From contig NZ_MWVI01000065.1 of NCBI RefSeq assembly GCF_002087295.1, positions 62,001 through 126,000 of the forward strand: a stretch of 64,000 nt of DNA, given 5' to 3'. The notes beneath the pieces were generated by a model. The model had not been told where the DNA came from and searched no databases. It saw only the letters and a list, made by a program, of their open reading frames with translations. A program made the translations under genes and the position numbers. This DNA comes from Vreelandella lionensis. GTDB taxonomy: Bacteria > Pseudomonadota > Gammaproteobacteria > Pseudomonadales > Halomonadaceae. Position 1 is the first letter of the stretch; each line of letters opens with the position of its first letter. This document shows positions 48,294 to 57,939 of the stretch, piece by piece.

Positions 48294-49172
48294 CTAGGCC
48301 GCGCTGTTGTCTGTCAGCGGCATGACATCTACTTCCACTTCTAGCTGGTGTTCGCCGCCTCCATTCATTACGCCTTTGAGCGGTGCTACGTCGGCGTAAT
48401 CTCGGCCCCAGGCCAGCACCGGGTGCTGTTCACCGGCCACTGTGCCGTTGGTCGGGTCTAGCGCTAGCCAGCCCCACTCTGGAATCCAAGTGGCGAGCCA
48501 TGCGTGGGACGCATCCGCCCCTATCAACCGTGGCTGTCCGGGCGGTGGCTGAGTTTCTAGGTAGCCGCTCACATAGCGCGCCGCTAATCCCACCGAGCGC
48601 AGGGAGCCAATTGCAAGGTGGGCAAAGTCTTGGCAGACACCACGGCGATTGGCCAGCACTTCGCTGAGCGGTGTGGCCAGCGTGGTAAAGCTAGGGTCGT
48701 ACTCAAAGGTGTCGTAAATCAGTTGATTAAGCGCCAGCGCGGCATCAACCAGCGGGCGGCCGGGCGTGAAACAGCTGTGGGCGAACTCAGCCAACTCGTC
48801 GTTGCGACGAATAAAGGGTGAGTCGAGCCGGTAGAGCTGCATATCGAAGCGGCTATCGTGACGCAGCTGTTCCGCGACACTTTCCCAAGCGGGGGAGCTG
48901 CTAGGTAGCGGCCCCAGCGGATGGGTATTGAGGGGGGTGACCACGGTCACATCCAGGGTCTGGTGCACCTCTTCCATGGCAAAATAGAGCACCCGGTTGC
49001 CGAAAACATCTCGGCGCTCTGCCTGCACCTGGGGCATCGGACTAATGGTGAGCGTTGATGCGCCGCACTGCTGGTGCTGTGTCCTGCGTGGCAGCACCCT
49101 GGCCTCGCTATGACATAGCGTCACCGGGGCGCTGTAGTGGTAGCGCGTGGGGTGTCGCAGGGTGTAGTTCAT
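48294..49172 (-). CDS. Transglutaminase-fold peptidase/amidase, short form
   Basis: A 292-residue protein with an N-terminal Bact_transglu_N domain (LRHPTRYHYSAPVTLCHSEARVLPR) and a transglutaminase-like core with the full triad: Cys in RRGVCQDFAHLAIG, His in DASHAWLATW and Asp in LALDPTNG. No signal peptide, so cytoplasmic. In bacteria such proteins accompany circularly permuted ATP-grasp and alpha-E genes and are thought to act as peptidases or amide-bond-forming/cleaving enzymes on a peptide product. The ATG overlaps the alpha-E stop (ATGA). Last gene of the minus-strand unit beginning at 55018. Confidence 0.92.
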   Translation of the reverse strand: MNYTLRHPTRYHYSAPVTLCHSEARVLPRRTQHQQCGASTLTISPMPQVQAERRDVFGNRVLYFAMEEVHQTLDVTVVTPLNTHPLGPLPSSSPAWESVAEQLRHDSRFDMQLYRLDSPFIRRNDELAEFAHSCFTPGRPLVDAALALNQLIYDTFEYDPSFTTLATPLSEVLANRRGVCQDFAHLAIGSLRSVGLAARYVSGYLETQPPPGQPRLIGADASHAWLATWIPEWGWLALDPTNGTVAGEQHPVLAWGRDYADVAPLKGVMNGGGEHQLEVEVDVMPLTDNSAA

Positions 49173-50077
49173 TCGTCGGGCTCCATGCTGACAAGTTGGC
49201 GCGGCCGCTCCACGTGACTAAAGTGGCTGTGGCTAATGGCATCCGAAAGCGCGTTTAGCGGGGTAATCAGTTCATCCAGTAGCTGCTCCAGCGCTGCTTG
49301 GGCATCGGGGGTGTCGGCTAAATGGCTCAAGCGATCAATGTCGGCGAGGTGCAGCGCGGCATTGGCTTGAATGAGCAAGCGGCGTTCGGCATTGCGGTAG
49401 GGCGATGAGCTGCCGGGCAGCCTGTCCATTTGCCGCTCAAGGCGCTTGAGCATATAGCCCACCGAGCGTGGGTTGGTCTCATCGAATAGCAGTAGATCCA
49501 AAATCGCTTCTGGGTGCAGCTCGCTGCGGTAGCGCCGCCGGTAAGCGGTAAAGTTATCTGAGGTGGCGAGCACTACTTCCCACAACGCCAGCCCCGGCGA
49601 GTGGGGGGCTTTCAATGTGAGCTTGAGCAGCGAAAGCAGCCCTATTACTCGGTCCAGGAAGCGCCCGATATCCATAAACCGCCAGCCGTAATGGTGGGGC
49701 ATCGTTTCGTTACATAGGCCAAAGAAGGCGGCAGTCTGCGCTGAGAGCCCTTCGCAGGCGCGGCGTGCAGCGCTGGCACCTAGGCTTGGGTTAAAGGTAT
49801 CCACCCGCTGGCGCAACTGGTTAATTACTCCCAAGGAGTCATCGCCTAGATGGTCGCGCACGCTGCGGGCGTTGCGCTGCATTTGGGCAAATAGCGGCTG
49901 CAGCGCCTGGGGGTCATGCTCATCAAACTGGGCTAGCAGCGCTGTGCGTTTTTGTGCAAAGCCCTCGAGCGGCGGCTTTGCACCTTCCTCGTCATGGCTG
50001 AGCGTGGTGATTTCCAGGGCCAGCAGCAGCTCATCCAGCAGCTGGTCGGCGATTTCGTCCTGGTCGTACTCCATCAT
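49169..50077 (-). CDS. Alpha-E domain, C-terminal part of an ATP-grasp/alpha-E fusion or separate protein
   Basis: A 302-residue all-helical protein. NETMPHHYGWRFMDIGRFLDRV and SVGYMLKRLERQMDRLP mark it as alpha-E (DUF403). It lacks the family's first-helix signature; that piece (LPSRVAESLFWLGRYGERLDARARLL) is at the end of the preceding ORF. Most likely both ORFs are one fusion protein split by a one-base change at about 50077-50083. The alternative is genuine translational coupling, since stop and start overlap as ATGATG/TGA. Alpha-E proteins have no known catalytic activity and probably bind the ATP-grasp or its peptide substrate. Confidence 0.85.
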   Translation of the reverse strand: MMEYDQDEIADQLLDELLLALEITTLSHDEEGAKPPLEGFAQKRTALLAQFDEHDPQALQPLFAQMQRNARSVRDHLGDDSLGVINQLRQRVDTFNPSLGASAARRACEGLSAQTAAFFGLCNETMPHHYGWRFMDIGRFLDRVIGLLSLLKLTLKAPHSPGLALWEVVLATSDNFTAYRRRYRSELHPEAILDLLLFDETNPRSVGYMLKRLERQMDRLPGSSSPYRNAERRLLIQANAALHLADIDRLSHLADTPDAQAALEQLLDELITPLNALSDAISHSHFSHVERPRQLVSMEPDE

Positions 50078-51576
50078 CGCATCAGCGCTTCACGCAGCAA
50101 GCGGGCGCGGGCATCCAGGCGCTCGCCGTAGCGCCCTAGCCAGAATAGGCTTTCTGCCACTCGGCTGGGGAGGTCGGTGCCATCGCGGGTAGCCACCACT
50201 GGACCGCGGGCTTGGCGTAGTTGGCTGACGTGGGGCTGAGGGGTACTTGCCGTGACCCAGACATCTTTAACGATGGGGCTACTCAGCGAAGGCGAACCAG
50301 GGTCGCCTACCCAGGCTAAGCCGCCAGGCATTACATGGTAGTCGCTGGGCTGCTGGCGTTGGTTGGTGACGCTGCGAGGTAGCCGAGAAACAAAACAGCG
50401 CAGATTCAGGCTGGCCGGTGAGAGCCGTTGCATCTGTGGGTCGAATACCGGTGCCGAGGCTGGCCGTGTGCTGGCATCTGCGTTGGGTAGCAGTAACTCC
50501 TCACCAAGTAAGTGTTGGCACAGCGCAGGAAGGTAAGCGGCCAGTTCGGGAATTTCTAACACGCCAACGCCCAGGGTGTTAGACATCGCCACGCCGCTGG
50601 TGCGCGTCGCTTGCAGTAGCCCAGGTACGCCGAGCTGTGAATCGCCGCGCAGCTCTAATGGGTCGCAGTAGGCATCATCACAGTGGCGTAGCACCACATC
50701 TACTGGTTGCAAGCCGCCCAGCGTGCGCAGCCACAGCTGGCTATCACGCACGACCATGTCCTGGCCTTCTGCTAAGTCGATATTCAGGTAGTTGGCGAGG
50801 TAGGCGTGCTCAAAGTAGCGCGGGGTACCTGGGCCGGGTGTCAGCAGAACAACATTAGGGTTGTCCCGGTGCTGATACGCCATGGATATCAGGGTGCGGT
50901 GGTATTTTTCTAAAAAACCCGCGAGCCGTTTCAGCGGCGCATTGCGGTACATTTCAGGCAGGGCACGGGCCATTAAAATACGGTTTTCCAGCGCAAATCC
51001 GGTGCCTGAAGGTGCTTGCAAGCGGTCGCCAATCACGCGCCACTGGCCTTCGGTATCTTGAATAACGTCAATGCCATGAAAGCTAATCGCCGGGCGATCG
51101 CTGGGCTGCGAGCTGTGGCAAGGTAGTAAAAAGTGGTGAGAGGCCAGGATAGCTTGAGTAGGCAGCAGGCCCGTATCAAACAGCGTATGGGCGCCGTAAA
51201 TGTCGTCGTAAAGGGCGTTAAACAGGCGGCTGCGCTGGGTTAAGCCTACTTCCAGTGCTTGCCATTGCGCTTGGTTGATCACCCAGGGAAGTGGGTCGAG
51301 CCGCCACGAGCGCCCTTGGGTGTCTTCATGCATATTGAAGATCACGCCATTTTCCGCCAGCAAGCGCTGAATCTCTTCATGGCGTTGGTGACGGCCATCC
51401 GCTCCGAGTGCTTCCAGGGCGCCTAGCAGGCTTTGCCAGCCAGGGCGTAGCTGCCCTTGCTGGTCAAGCATTGCATCAAATGTGCCGGGCTGTCCCTTGC
51501 CTAGCTGGTTCAAGTAATCCTCAACGAGCCCAGCGGCACCGAGCTCAAGCAGTGAGGGAGAGACAGGGGCAGTCAT
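50074..51576 (-). CDS. Circularly permuted type-2 ATP-grasp protein, first copy
   Basis: A 500-residue predicted peptide ligase. The ATP-grasp order is permuted: an N-terminal region with DPLPWVINQAQWQALEVGLTQRSRLFNALYDDIYG, then IDVIQDTEGQWRVIGDRLQAPSGTGFALENRILMARALPE. This is followed by [23 protein letters not shown] (second ATP-grasp lobe region) and VKDVWV-type strands. The last 30 residues are the first helix of an alpha-E domain. It is more diverged than the second copy at 55453: the usual [11 protein letters not shown] segment is not recognisable here and the equivalent loop reads LLPNADASTRPASAPVFD, so catalytic competence is uncertain. Follows the DUF2126 gene by 88 bases on the minus strand. 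Confidence 0.88.
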   Translation of the reverse strand: MTAPVSPSLLELGAAGLVEDYLNQLGKGQPGTFDAMLDQQGQLRPGWQSLLGALEALGADGRHQRHEEIQRLLAENGVIFNMHEDTQGRSWRLDPLPWVINQAQWQALEVGLTQRSRLFNALYDDIYGAHTLFDTGLLPTQAILASHHFLLPCHSSQPSDRPAISFHGIDVIQDTEGQWRVIGDRLQAPSGTGFALENRILMARALPEMYRNAPLKRLAGFLEKYHRTLISMAYQHRDNPNVVLLTPGPGTPRYFEHAYLANYLNIDLAEGQDMVVRDSQLWLRTLGGLQPVDVVLRHCDDAYCDPLELRGDSQLGVPGLLQATRTSGVAMSNTLGVGVLEIPELAAYLPALCQHLLGEELLLPNADASTRPASAPVFDPQMQRLSPASLNLRCFVSRLPRSVTNQRQQPSDYHVMPGGLAWVGDPGSPSLSSPIVKDVWVTASTPQPHVSQLRQARGPVVATRDGTDLPSRVAESLFWLGRYGERLDARARLLREALMR

Positions 51577-51664
51577 GTTCCTGGTTGTCCTAAGCGAGTA
51601 GGGGACGGATTATCCTGCAGCTAACGCTGATAAGAAAGTATTAGGCTTAACATTAGAAGTCGCA

Positions 51665-54600
51665 TTAGCGTGGACTCCAGCGCAGGTCCAGCGTGCATGG
51701 CAGTTCCTGACTGGGCATTTCCGGAGTAGATGACTGATAGCCATGGCTGTGGCCACTGTCGCTAAACCGGCCCAGGCGTCTTGCTTCTGCTTCAAACGCA
51801 TTGACGGGGAAGGTTTCAAAGCTGCGTCCTGTGGGGTGTACCACATGGTAAGTACAGCCTGCGACAGCACGTTGGTTCCAAGTGTCGATGATGTCAAATA
51901 CTAGCGGCGCGTGAATAGGAATTTGTGGGTGCAGCGCAGAGGGCGGCTGCCATGCGCGGTAACGCACACCCGCTACTGCCTCGCCGTTGCGTCCGGTCGG
52001 TGCTAGCGGTACTTGGCGGCCGTTACAAGTCACCTCATAACGGTCACCGCTCATACCATTCACTTTTACCTCTAAGCGTTCTACCGAGGAGTCGACGTAG
52101 CGCGCAGTGCCGCCTGCGGTGGCTTCTTCGCCCACTACGTGCCACGGCTCAATGGCCTGGCGCAGCTCAATGGAGAGCATAGGCGTATGCAGCCGACCGT
52201 GAACGGGGAAGCGAAACTCCAAGAAGGGCGCAAACCAGGCGAGCTCAAAATCAAACCCATGATGGCGCAGGTCACTCAGCACATCGCTCAAGTCCTCCCA
52301 TAAATAGTGGGGCAGCATCCAGCGGTCTTGCAGGGCGCTGCCCCAGCGCACGGGCTTGGCGCGGTACGGCGTTTTCCAGCAGCGGGCGACCAGCGCACGA
52401 ATCAGCAGCATCTGCATGAGTCCCATACGCGCATGGGGAGGCATCTCAAAACCGCGCAGCTCTAACAGCCCGAGGCGACCGCTATCGCTATCTGGGGAGT
52501 AGAGTTTATCAATACAGAATTCAGCGCGGTGCGTATTACCGGTTAAGTCGGTCAGCAGGTGGCGCAGCAAGCGGTCGACTAGCCAGGGCTGAACCACCTC
52601 TCCTTCGGGCATTTGCTGCAGGGCAATCTCCAGCTCATACAGGCGCTTCATGGCGCGCTTCGTCTACGCGGGGTGCCTGGCTGGTAGGGCCAATAAATAG
52701 CCCAGAAAACAGGTACGAGAGGCTGGGGTGATGCTGCCAGTAGGTGACGAGGCTAGCGAGTAAATCCGGGCGACGCAGAAATGGTGAGTCATCTGGGGTC
52801 AAGCCGCCCAGCGTGACATGGTTACCGCCACCGGTGCCGGTGTGGCGGCCATCCAGCATAAACTTTTCGGTGCCCAGGCGGGCTTGGCGCGCTTCGTCGT
52901 AAAGCCGCTCGGTTTGCACGACCAGAGTTTGCCAGCTTGCCGCTGGCATAATGTTGACCTCAATGACACCCGGGTCGGGAGTGATCTGGAAGCTCTCCAG
53001 GCGCGGGTCACGTGGCGGAGCGTAGCCTTCGATCATGACCGGGCAAGCCAGCGTATGGGCGCACTCTTCGATGCTACTCAGCAGGTCAAGGTAGTGCTCA
53101 AGCTGCGTCAGCGGTGGCAGGAAAATATGTAAGCGCCCTTCCCGTGGCTCGATACACAGGCTGGTGTGAATAATCTTGTGCTCGCGGTCATCTTCGGCAC
53201 TGGGCTGCTGCTGAACCGCTTCGCCTTCAGGGTGGCTTTGGCTTGGGTGTAGGCTCTGGCCTATACGCTCCGCGCTGGTAAAACGGTGCTGCTCGGCATG
53301 ACGGCGGGCCACTTCGCCGTGAATGTCACCCAGCGCGGGGCGCGGGGCAAACAGCGACTGCGGCTGGGGCTGGTCTTCCGGGTCGGCCCAAGGCAGAGCG
53401 GAAAGCGGCAGGCGAAGGCCCATGGGCGAGTCGCCGGGCACTAGAAAAAGGTGGTCGCGTTTCAAAGGCCAGCGCCCGCTCTCCCAACGATGCGATTGCG
53501 CGAGGGAGTGGCGCAGCGGCAGGGCATAGCCGACGACTGCACTCAGGTCCTGTTCCAGCAGGCGTGCCAGGCGGCGGCGCTCGGCGTCATCTTTTAAATC
53601 AACTGTGCGTGGGTCACCGGTCACCGGCAGGGTTTGTTCTTTCCATAGGTAGTAGTAGGCATCTTCAAAGGCGGGAATCCAGAAGTGCTCTGCGACTCCT
53701 AGGCGTTCGCTTAGAGCACGGGTGAAGCGCTGGGCCATGGCGTCATCGGCCACTACGGCAGGCGCGCCTTCCCTGCAGGCCAGCCAGCTTGGGTCGCGCC
53801 ACAGCGGCACGCCATCTTTGCGCCAGTAGCAGGCCAGTGCCCAGCGGGGTAGCGGCTCGCCGGGGTACCACTTACCTTGCTGCTGTTGATTCACACTGCC
53901 GGGGCCGTAGGCGGCCTGCAGCCGTGGTTAACAGCGCTTCGGCACGCTCGCGTTTGTGCTCACCCAAGGCGTCGGTGTTCCACTGGGGGCTTTCCATATC
54001 ATCAATGGAGACAAAGGTAGGCTCGCCGCCCATGGTCAGGCGCACATCCTGCTGGTTGAGTTCGTGGTCAACTTGGTCGCCTAGTGCAAGAATCTGCTGC
54101 CACTGTGGGTCACTATAGGGCTTGGTGACCCGAGGATCTTCATGAATGCGCTCGACGCGCATCTCTACGTCAAATTTCACCTCGCACTTATCTGAAAATC
54201 CGGTAATGGCGGCGGCGCTTCCCGTGGTAGGCGTGGCGGCTAGCGGAATATGGCCTTCGCCAGCAAATAGGCCAGAGGTGGGGTCAAGCCCTACCCAGCC
54301 CGCACCGGGCAGGAACACTTCGGTCCATGCGTGAAGGTCGGTGAAATCCACCTCGGTACCACTGGGGCCATCCAGCGCTTTGACATCCCGCGTTAGCTGA
54401 ATCAGGTAGCCCGAAACAAAACGCGCCGCTAGGCCCAAGTGGCGCAGAATCTGCACCAGCAGCCAAGCACTATCACGGCAGGAGCCGCTGGCTAGGGCTA
54501 AGGTTTCCTCGCAGCTTTGAAACCCCAGGCTCCATGCGTACTAGGTAGCTGATGTCTTTCTGCAAGCGCTGGTTGAGCGCCACGAGAAAATCGACGCTGG

Positions 54601-55018
54601 TGGTCGGTTCAAGGGAGACGTCTTTTAACCACTCCAGTAAGCGCGGCCCTGCCTCGGTGACTTCCAGGTAAGGTCCTAACTCCTTGGTGAGCTCATCTGG
54701 ATAAGTGAAGGGGATTTGCTGGGCCACATCATCCAAGAAGAAATCAAACGGGTTGATCACCGTCATCGGGGCGACGAGTTCGACGGCGATGGTGAGCTCT
54801 TTACGTGGCTCGGGAAATACCACGCGAGCATTAAAGTTGCCGAAGGGGTCCTGCTGCCAGTTTAAAAAGTGATCGTCGCCTGAAATATGCAGTGAATAGG
54901 CATCAATATGCGTACGGCAGTGGGGCGCCGGTCGTAAACGGATAACGTGGGGTGAGAGCCTAACGGGACGGTCGAAACGATAAGTCGTGCGGTGATGCAA
55001 GGCAACGCGAATGGTCAT
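51665..55018 (-). CDS. Large transglutaminase-DUF2126 protein (three apparent frameshifts)
   Basis: About 1,117-residue multidomain protein. It has Bact_transglu_N at the start (VALHHRTTYRFDRPVRLSPHVIRLRPAPHC) and a transglutaminase core with Cys in ASGSCRDSAWLLVQ, His in DLHAWTEVFLPG and Asp in GLDPTSGLFAGEGHIPLAA. A DUF2126 region of about 750 residues follows (LTMGGEPTFVSIDDMESPQWN, PGVIEVNIMPAASW, DGRHTGTGGGNHVTLGG, EFCIDKLYSPDSDSGRLGLLELRGFEMPPHARM). DUF2126 contains glutamine-synthetase-like ligase motifs (EVN.MP; GGGNH), suggesting an amide ligase. Extra bases at 54520-54522, about 53926 and about 52645 break it into four open frames; removing them restores the continuous family sequence. 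Head of the minus-strand unit. Confidence 0.9.
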
Positions 55019-55190
55019 GAGCCACCCTCAAAAAAAGCCAGAAGTAACCGCGCAGATAAACAAGGCATCGGTTAAGAAAGATAAGTAAGCAGAAGTATCG
55101 TTGGAGTTGGCGCTTTTTGCAGCTGCAATATGCGTAAAGTCGTTTAAGAAGTGTGAAAAATGGTGGCTATATCATGTGGTGCGCGCTGGC

Positions 55191-55206
55191 TGCACTAACT
55201 TGGTGC
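55191..55206. promoter_or_regulatory. NtrC-like binding site
   Basis: TGCACT-AACTT-GGTGC(T), compared with the NtrC consensus TGCACC-N5-GGTGCA: 10 of 12 consensus bases match with the correct 5-base spacer. A weaker half-site TGCACTAATAAG lies 43 bases on (55234). The distance to the predicted transcription start (about 55365) is roughly 165 bp, a normal enhancer position. Confidence 0.5.
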
Positions 55207-55338
55207 TTTTTGATGCATGGCGCTTTATGAAAATGCACTAATAAGACTCAGTGGCGCACAAAAAGTGTTCTTTTTAAGGAGGAGTAAGGTTAACTTTGAA
55301 CGTCATGGTTGGTTTAAGCGTTGAAACAATGGGCAAAG

Positions 55339-55353
55339 TGGTATGGCTTTTGC
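55339..55353 (+). promoter_or_regulatory. Sigma-54 (-24/-12) promoter candidate for the plus-strand unit
   Basis: TGGTATG-N4-TTGC: GG at 55340-55341 and GC at 55352-55353, exactly 12 bases apart as required. It matches the consensus TGGCACG-N4-TTGC at 9 of 11 fixed positions, with C-to-T at the other two. It would give a start near 55365 and a leader of about 88 bases. No comparable -24/-12 pair was found facing the minus-strand unit. Confidence 0.55.
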
Positions 55354-55452
55354 GTGCTTATATAGTCAGACCGCTACGTAGATTGTCTGCGTCAGGCCTA
55401 CACTACTGATTGAGGAAGTTGCCGATTCAACCCTTGCGCCAGGAGAGCGCCC

Positions 55453-56936
55453 ATGAGCCAAGTAGACTGGAACAACTATACGTGCCGTGATTTTTACGAT
55501 GAGCTATTAGCGGCACCGGGAAAACCACGCGCCTCCGCGGATGAGCTATGTAATATGCTGGCGCGCTTTAGCGCTGAAGAGTTGGCAGAGCGTAAAACCG
55601 CCGCTGAAATTGCCATCCGAACAATGGGGATTACTTTTACCGTCTATTCCGAAGGGGCCATGATTGATCGTGCATGGCCCTTTGATATTGTGCCAAGGAT
55701 TATACCGGCGAATGAGTGGCGTAAAACGGAAGCTGGTTTAAAGCAACGTGTTCAAGCGCTTAACTTGTTTATTGATGATATTTATCACAAACAAAACGTT
55801 GTTAAAGATAAAGTGTTACCTGCCGAAGTGCTTGCTCAATCAGCAAATTTCCGCCCTCAGTGTGTAGGCATCAATCCGCCCCATGGCGTCTGGGCGCATA
55901 TCTGTGGTTCCGACCTGGTACGCGGCGGCGATGGCACGCTTTATGTGTTAGAGGACAATCTACGTATTCCTTCCGGTGTTTCCTATATGCTGGAAAACCG
56001 CAACGTGACCAAGCGCGTGCTGCCGGAGCTGTTTGCGTCGGGCAAGATTTTGCCGGTGGATGATTACGTTGCCCAGCTTTACGACATGCTGGCGGCGATG
56101 TCGCCACGCCCTGGGGACGACCCTCAAGTAGTGGTATTAACGCCCGGTATTTATAACTCCGCCTATTTTGAGCACGCTTATCTTGCTCAGCAAATGGGCG
56201 TTGAGCTGGTGCAAGGCAGCGACCTGCTAGTGGATGAGGACGATTTGGTCTTCATGCGCACGGTAGAGGGGTTGCGCCGGGTCGATGTGATTTATCGCCG
56301 TGTGGATGATGAGTTTCTTGACCCGGAAGCCTTCAATCCAGACTCCATGCTGGGTGTGCCGGGCCTAATGCGCGCTTGGCGGGCGGGCAAAGTAGCATTG
56401 GCCAATGCCCCCGGTGCCGGTGTGGCTGATGATAAAGTGGTGTATGCCTTTGTGCCGGAGCTGATTCGCTACTATCTGGATCAAGAACCCCTGCTGCCCA
56501 ACGTGCCCAGCTACCTGTGTATGTTTGAGGATGACCGCAAGTATGTACTCGATCATTTAGATGAGCTGGTGGTGAAGCCCGCCAACGAGTCTGGTGGCTA
56601 CGGCATGTTGATCGGCCCGCGCTCTACCAAAGAGACCCGCGACGAGTTTGCGCGTTTGATCAAGGAGAACCCGCGTAACTACATGGCCCAGCCTACCCTA
56701 GCGCTTTCCACCAGCCTACGCTTGCCAATGGATTACCCCAGCCCCGCCATGTGGATCTACGCCCGTTTATTCTCTCTGGCCCTGAAACCCACGTTACTAC
56801 CGGGGGGTTAACCCGTGTGGCACTGGTGGAGGGATCGCTGGTGGTGAACTCTTCCCAAGGGGGCGGCAGTAAAGACACCTGGATCGTCGAGACCGATGAG
56901 AACGCGGCGGGTGCCGCTGAGCAGAAAGGAGCCTAG
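55453..56936 (+). CDS. Circularly permuted type-2 ATP-grasp protein, second copy (one apparent frameshift)
   Basis: About 494-residue predicted peptide-bond-forming enzyme with the full family motif set: [90 protein letters not shown] (ATP-binding Lys and Gly loop), then [13 protein letters not shown] and [30 protein letters not shown]. An extra C near 56742-56745 breaks the frame 30 residues before the end of the catalytic core; without it the gene reads to 56936. CAGGAGAG precedes the ATG. It starts the plus-strand unit; alpha-E follows four bases after the stop. Confidence 0.93.
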
Positions 56937-56940
56937 CGCC

Positions 56941-57939
56941 ATGCTGTCACGCGTAGCTGAAAACCTCTACTGGATGGCGCGTTACATTGAACGGGCCGAA
57001 GATACCGCGCGGCTGTTGAGCGTCAATAGTCACCTGATGCTGGATTTACCGCGCCATTTACCGCTGGGCTGGGCACCGCTGATTGAAATGACCGGCACGC
57101 TTGAAACCTTTAATGAACGCCATAGCAGCTTTGATGAGCGCAACGTGGTGCACTTTTTGTGTGCCGACGCCCAGAACGGTAGCTCGATTCTTTCAGCGCT
57201 GGCGAGTGCCCGGGAAAACCTGCGTACCACCCGCGATGTGGTACCCAGAGAAATCTGGGAAGAGGTCAACCAGCTTTACCTTAACGTGGCCGACCACGCG
57301 GAAAGCGGCGTCAGCCCGCGGCGCCGAGATGCATTTTTGAAAAACGTGATTCGCGGTTGCCAAACGTTGACTGGCTTGATTGAGGGCACGCTCAGCCATG
57401 GTCCAGCGCGCACCTTTATCAAGTTAGGCCGCCAGTTGGAGCGGGCAGACATGACCACACGTATCGTTGACGTGCGCTCAGCCAGCCTGCTGCCGCAAAA
57501 CCCTGAAGAGCTATTGCCGTTTGAAAACCTGCAGTGGATGAGCGGGCTGAAATCGTTAACGGCTTATCAGATGTATCGTCAGCAGGTGCGTTTACGAGTA
57601 CGTGGGCCAGATGTGCTGCGCTTTTTACTGCAAGATCCGCACCTGCCACGTTCCATTGCCTGCAGTCTGGAAACCTTAGGTCAGGAGCTCCAGCTACTGC
57701 CGCGTCAGGACCGTGTAGCGGCCACGGTGTCGCTGGTGCGGGCAGATGTGGTAGATGCAGATATCCAAGCGCTTGCGCAATCCCCCAGCAAGCTGCACGC
57801 CTTTGTCGATGATCTACAGATTGGCATTGCCGCTATTCACGATACGCTCAGCGCCACCTACTTTGTAAGCGGCGACAGCGTTCCACGGGTGGCCCAACGG
57901 CAAAGCCAAAGCCACGCAGGAGACCACGATAACGACTAA
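56941..57939 (+). CDS. Alpha-E domain protein (DUF403), second copy
   Basis: A 332-residue all-helical protein with the canonical start MLSRVAENLYWMARYIERAEDTARLL and later HGPARTFIKLGRQLERADMTTRIVDVR and MSGLKSLTAYQMYRQQ. It nearly always follows the permuted ATP-grasp gene, and the four-base gap plus AAAGGAGCC before the ATG shows co-translation. Predicted to form a complex with the ATP-grasp, with no known enzymatic activity. Its stop abuts the convergent metallopeptidase gene with no gap, so the transcripts overlap. Confidence 0.94.
   Translation: MLSRVAENLYWMARYIERAEDTARLLSVNSHLMLDLPRHLPLGWAPLIEMTGTLETFNERHSSFDERNVVHFLCADAQNGSSILSALASARENLRTTRDVVPREIWEEVNQLYLNVADHAESGVSPRRRDAFLKNVIRGCQTLTGLIEGTLSHGPARTFIKLGRQLERADMTTRIVDVRSASLLPQNPEELLPFENLQWMSGLKSLTAYQMYRQQVRLRVRGPDVLRFLLQDPHLPRSIACSLETLGQELQLLPRQDRVAATVSLVRADVVDADIQALAQSPSKLHAFVDDLQIGIAAIHDTLSATYFVSGDSVPRVAQRQSQSHAGDHDND

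Larger units (their letters stand above)
55019..55452. promoter_or_regulatory. 434-bp divergent regulatory region between the two ATP-grasp/transglutaminase units
   Basis: No plausible gene: the region is AT-richer than its surroundings and full of stops. It separates the minus-strand DUF2126 unit from the plus-strand ATP-grasp unit. It holds an NtrC-like site and a sigma-54 promoter match (listed separately), a strong ribosome-site-like AAGGAGGAG at 55277-55285 that has no ORF behind it, and CAGGAGAG just before the plus start codon. Confidence 0.7.

Noticed and set aside
55109-55120. TTGGCGCTTTTTGC as a possible sigma-54 promoter
   Set aside because: GG and GC doublets are 10 bases apart instead of 12; the pair at 55339-55353 has correct spacing.
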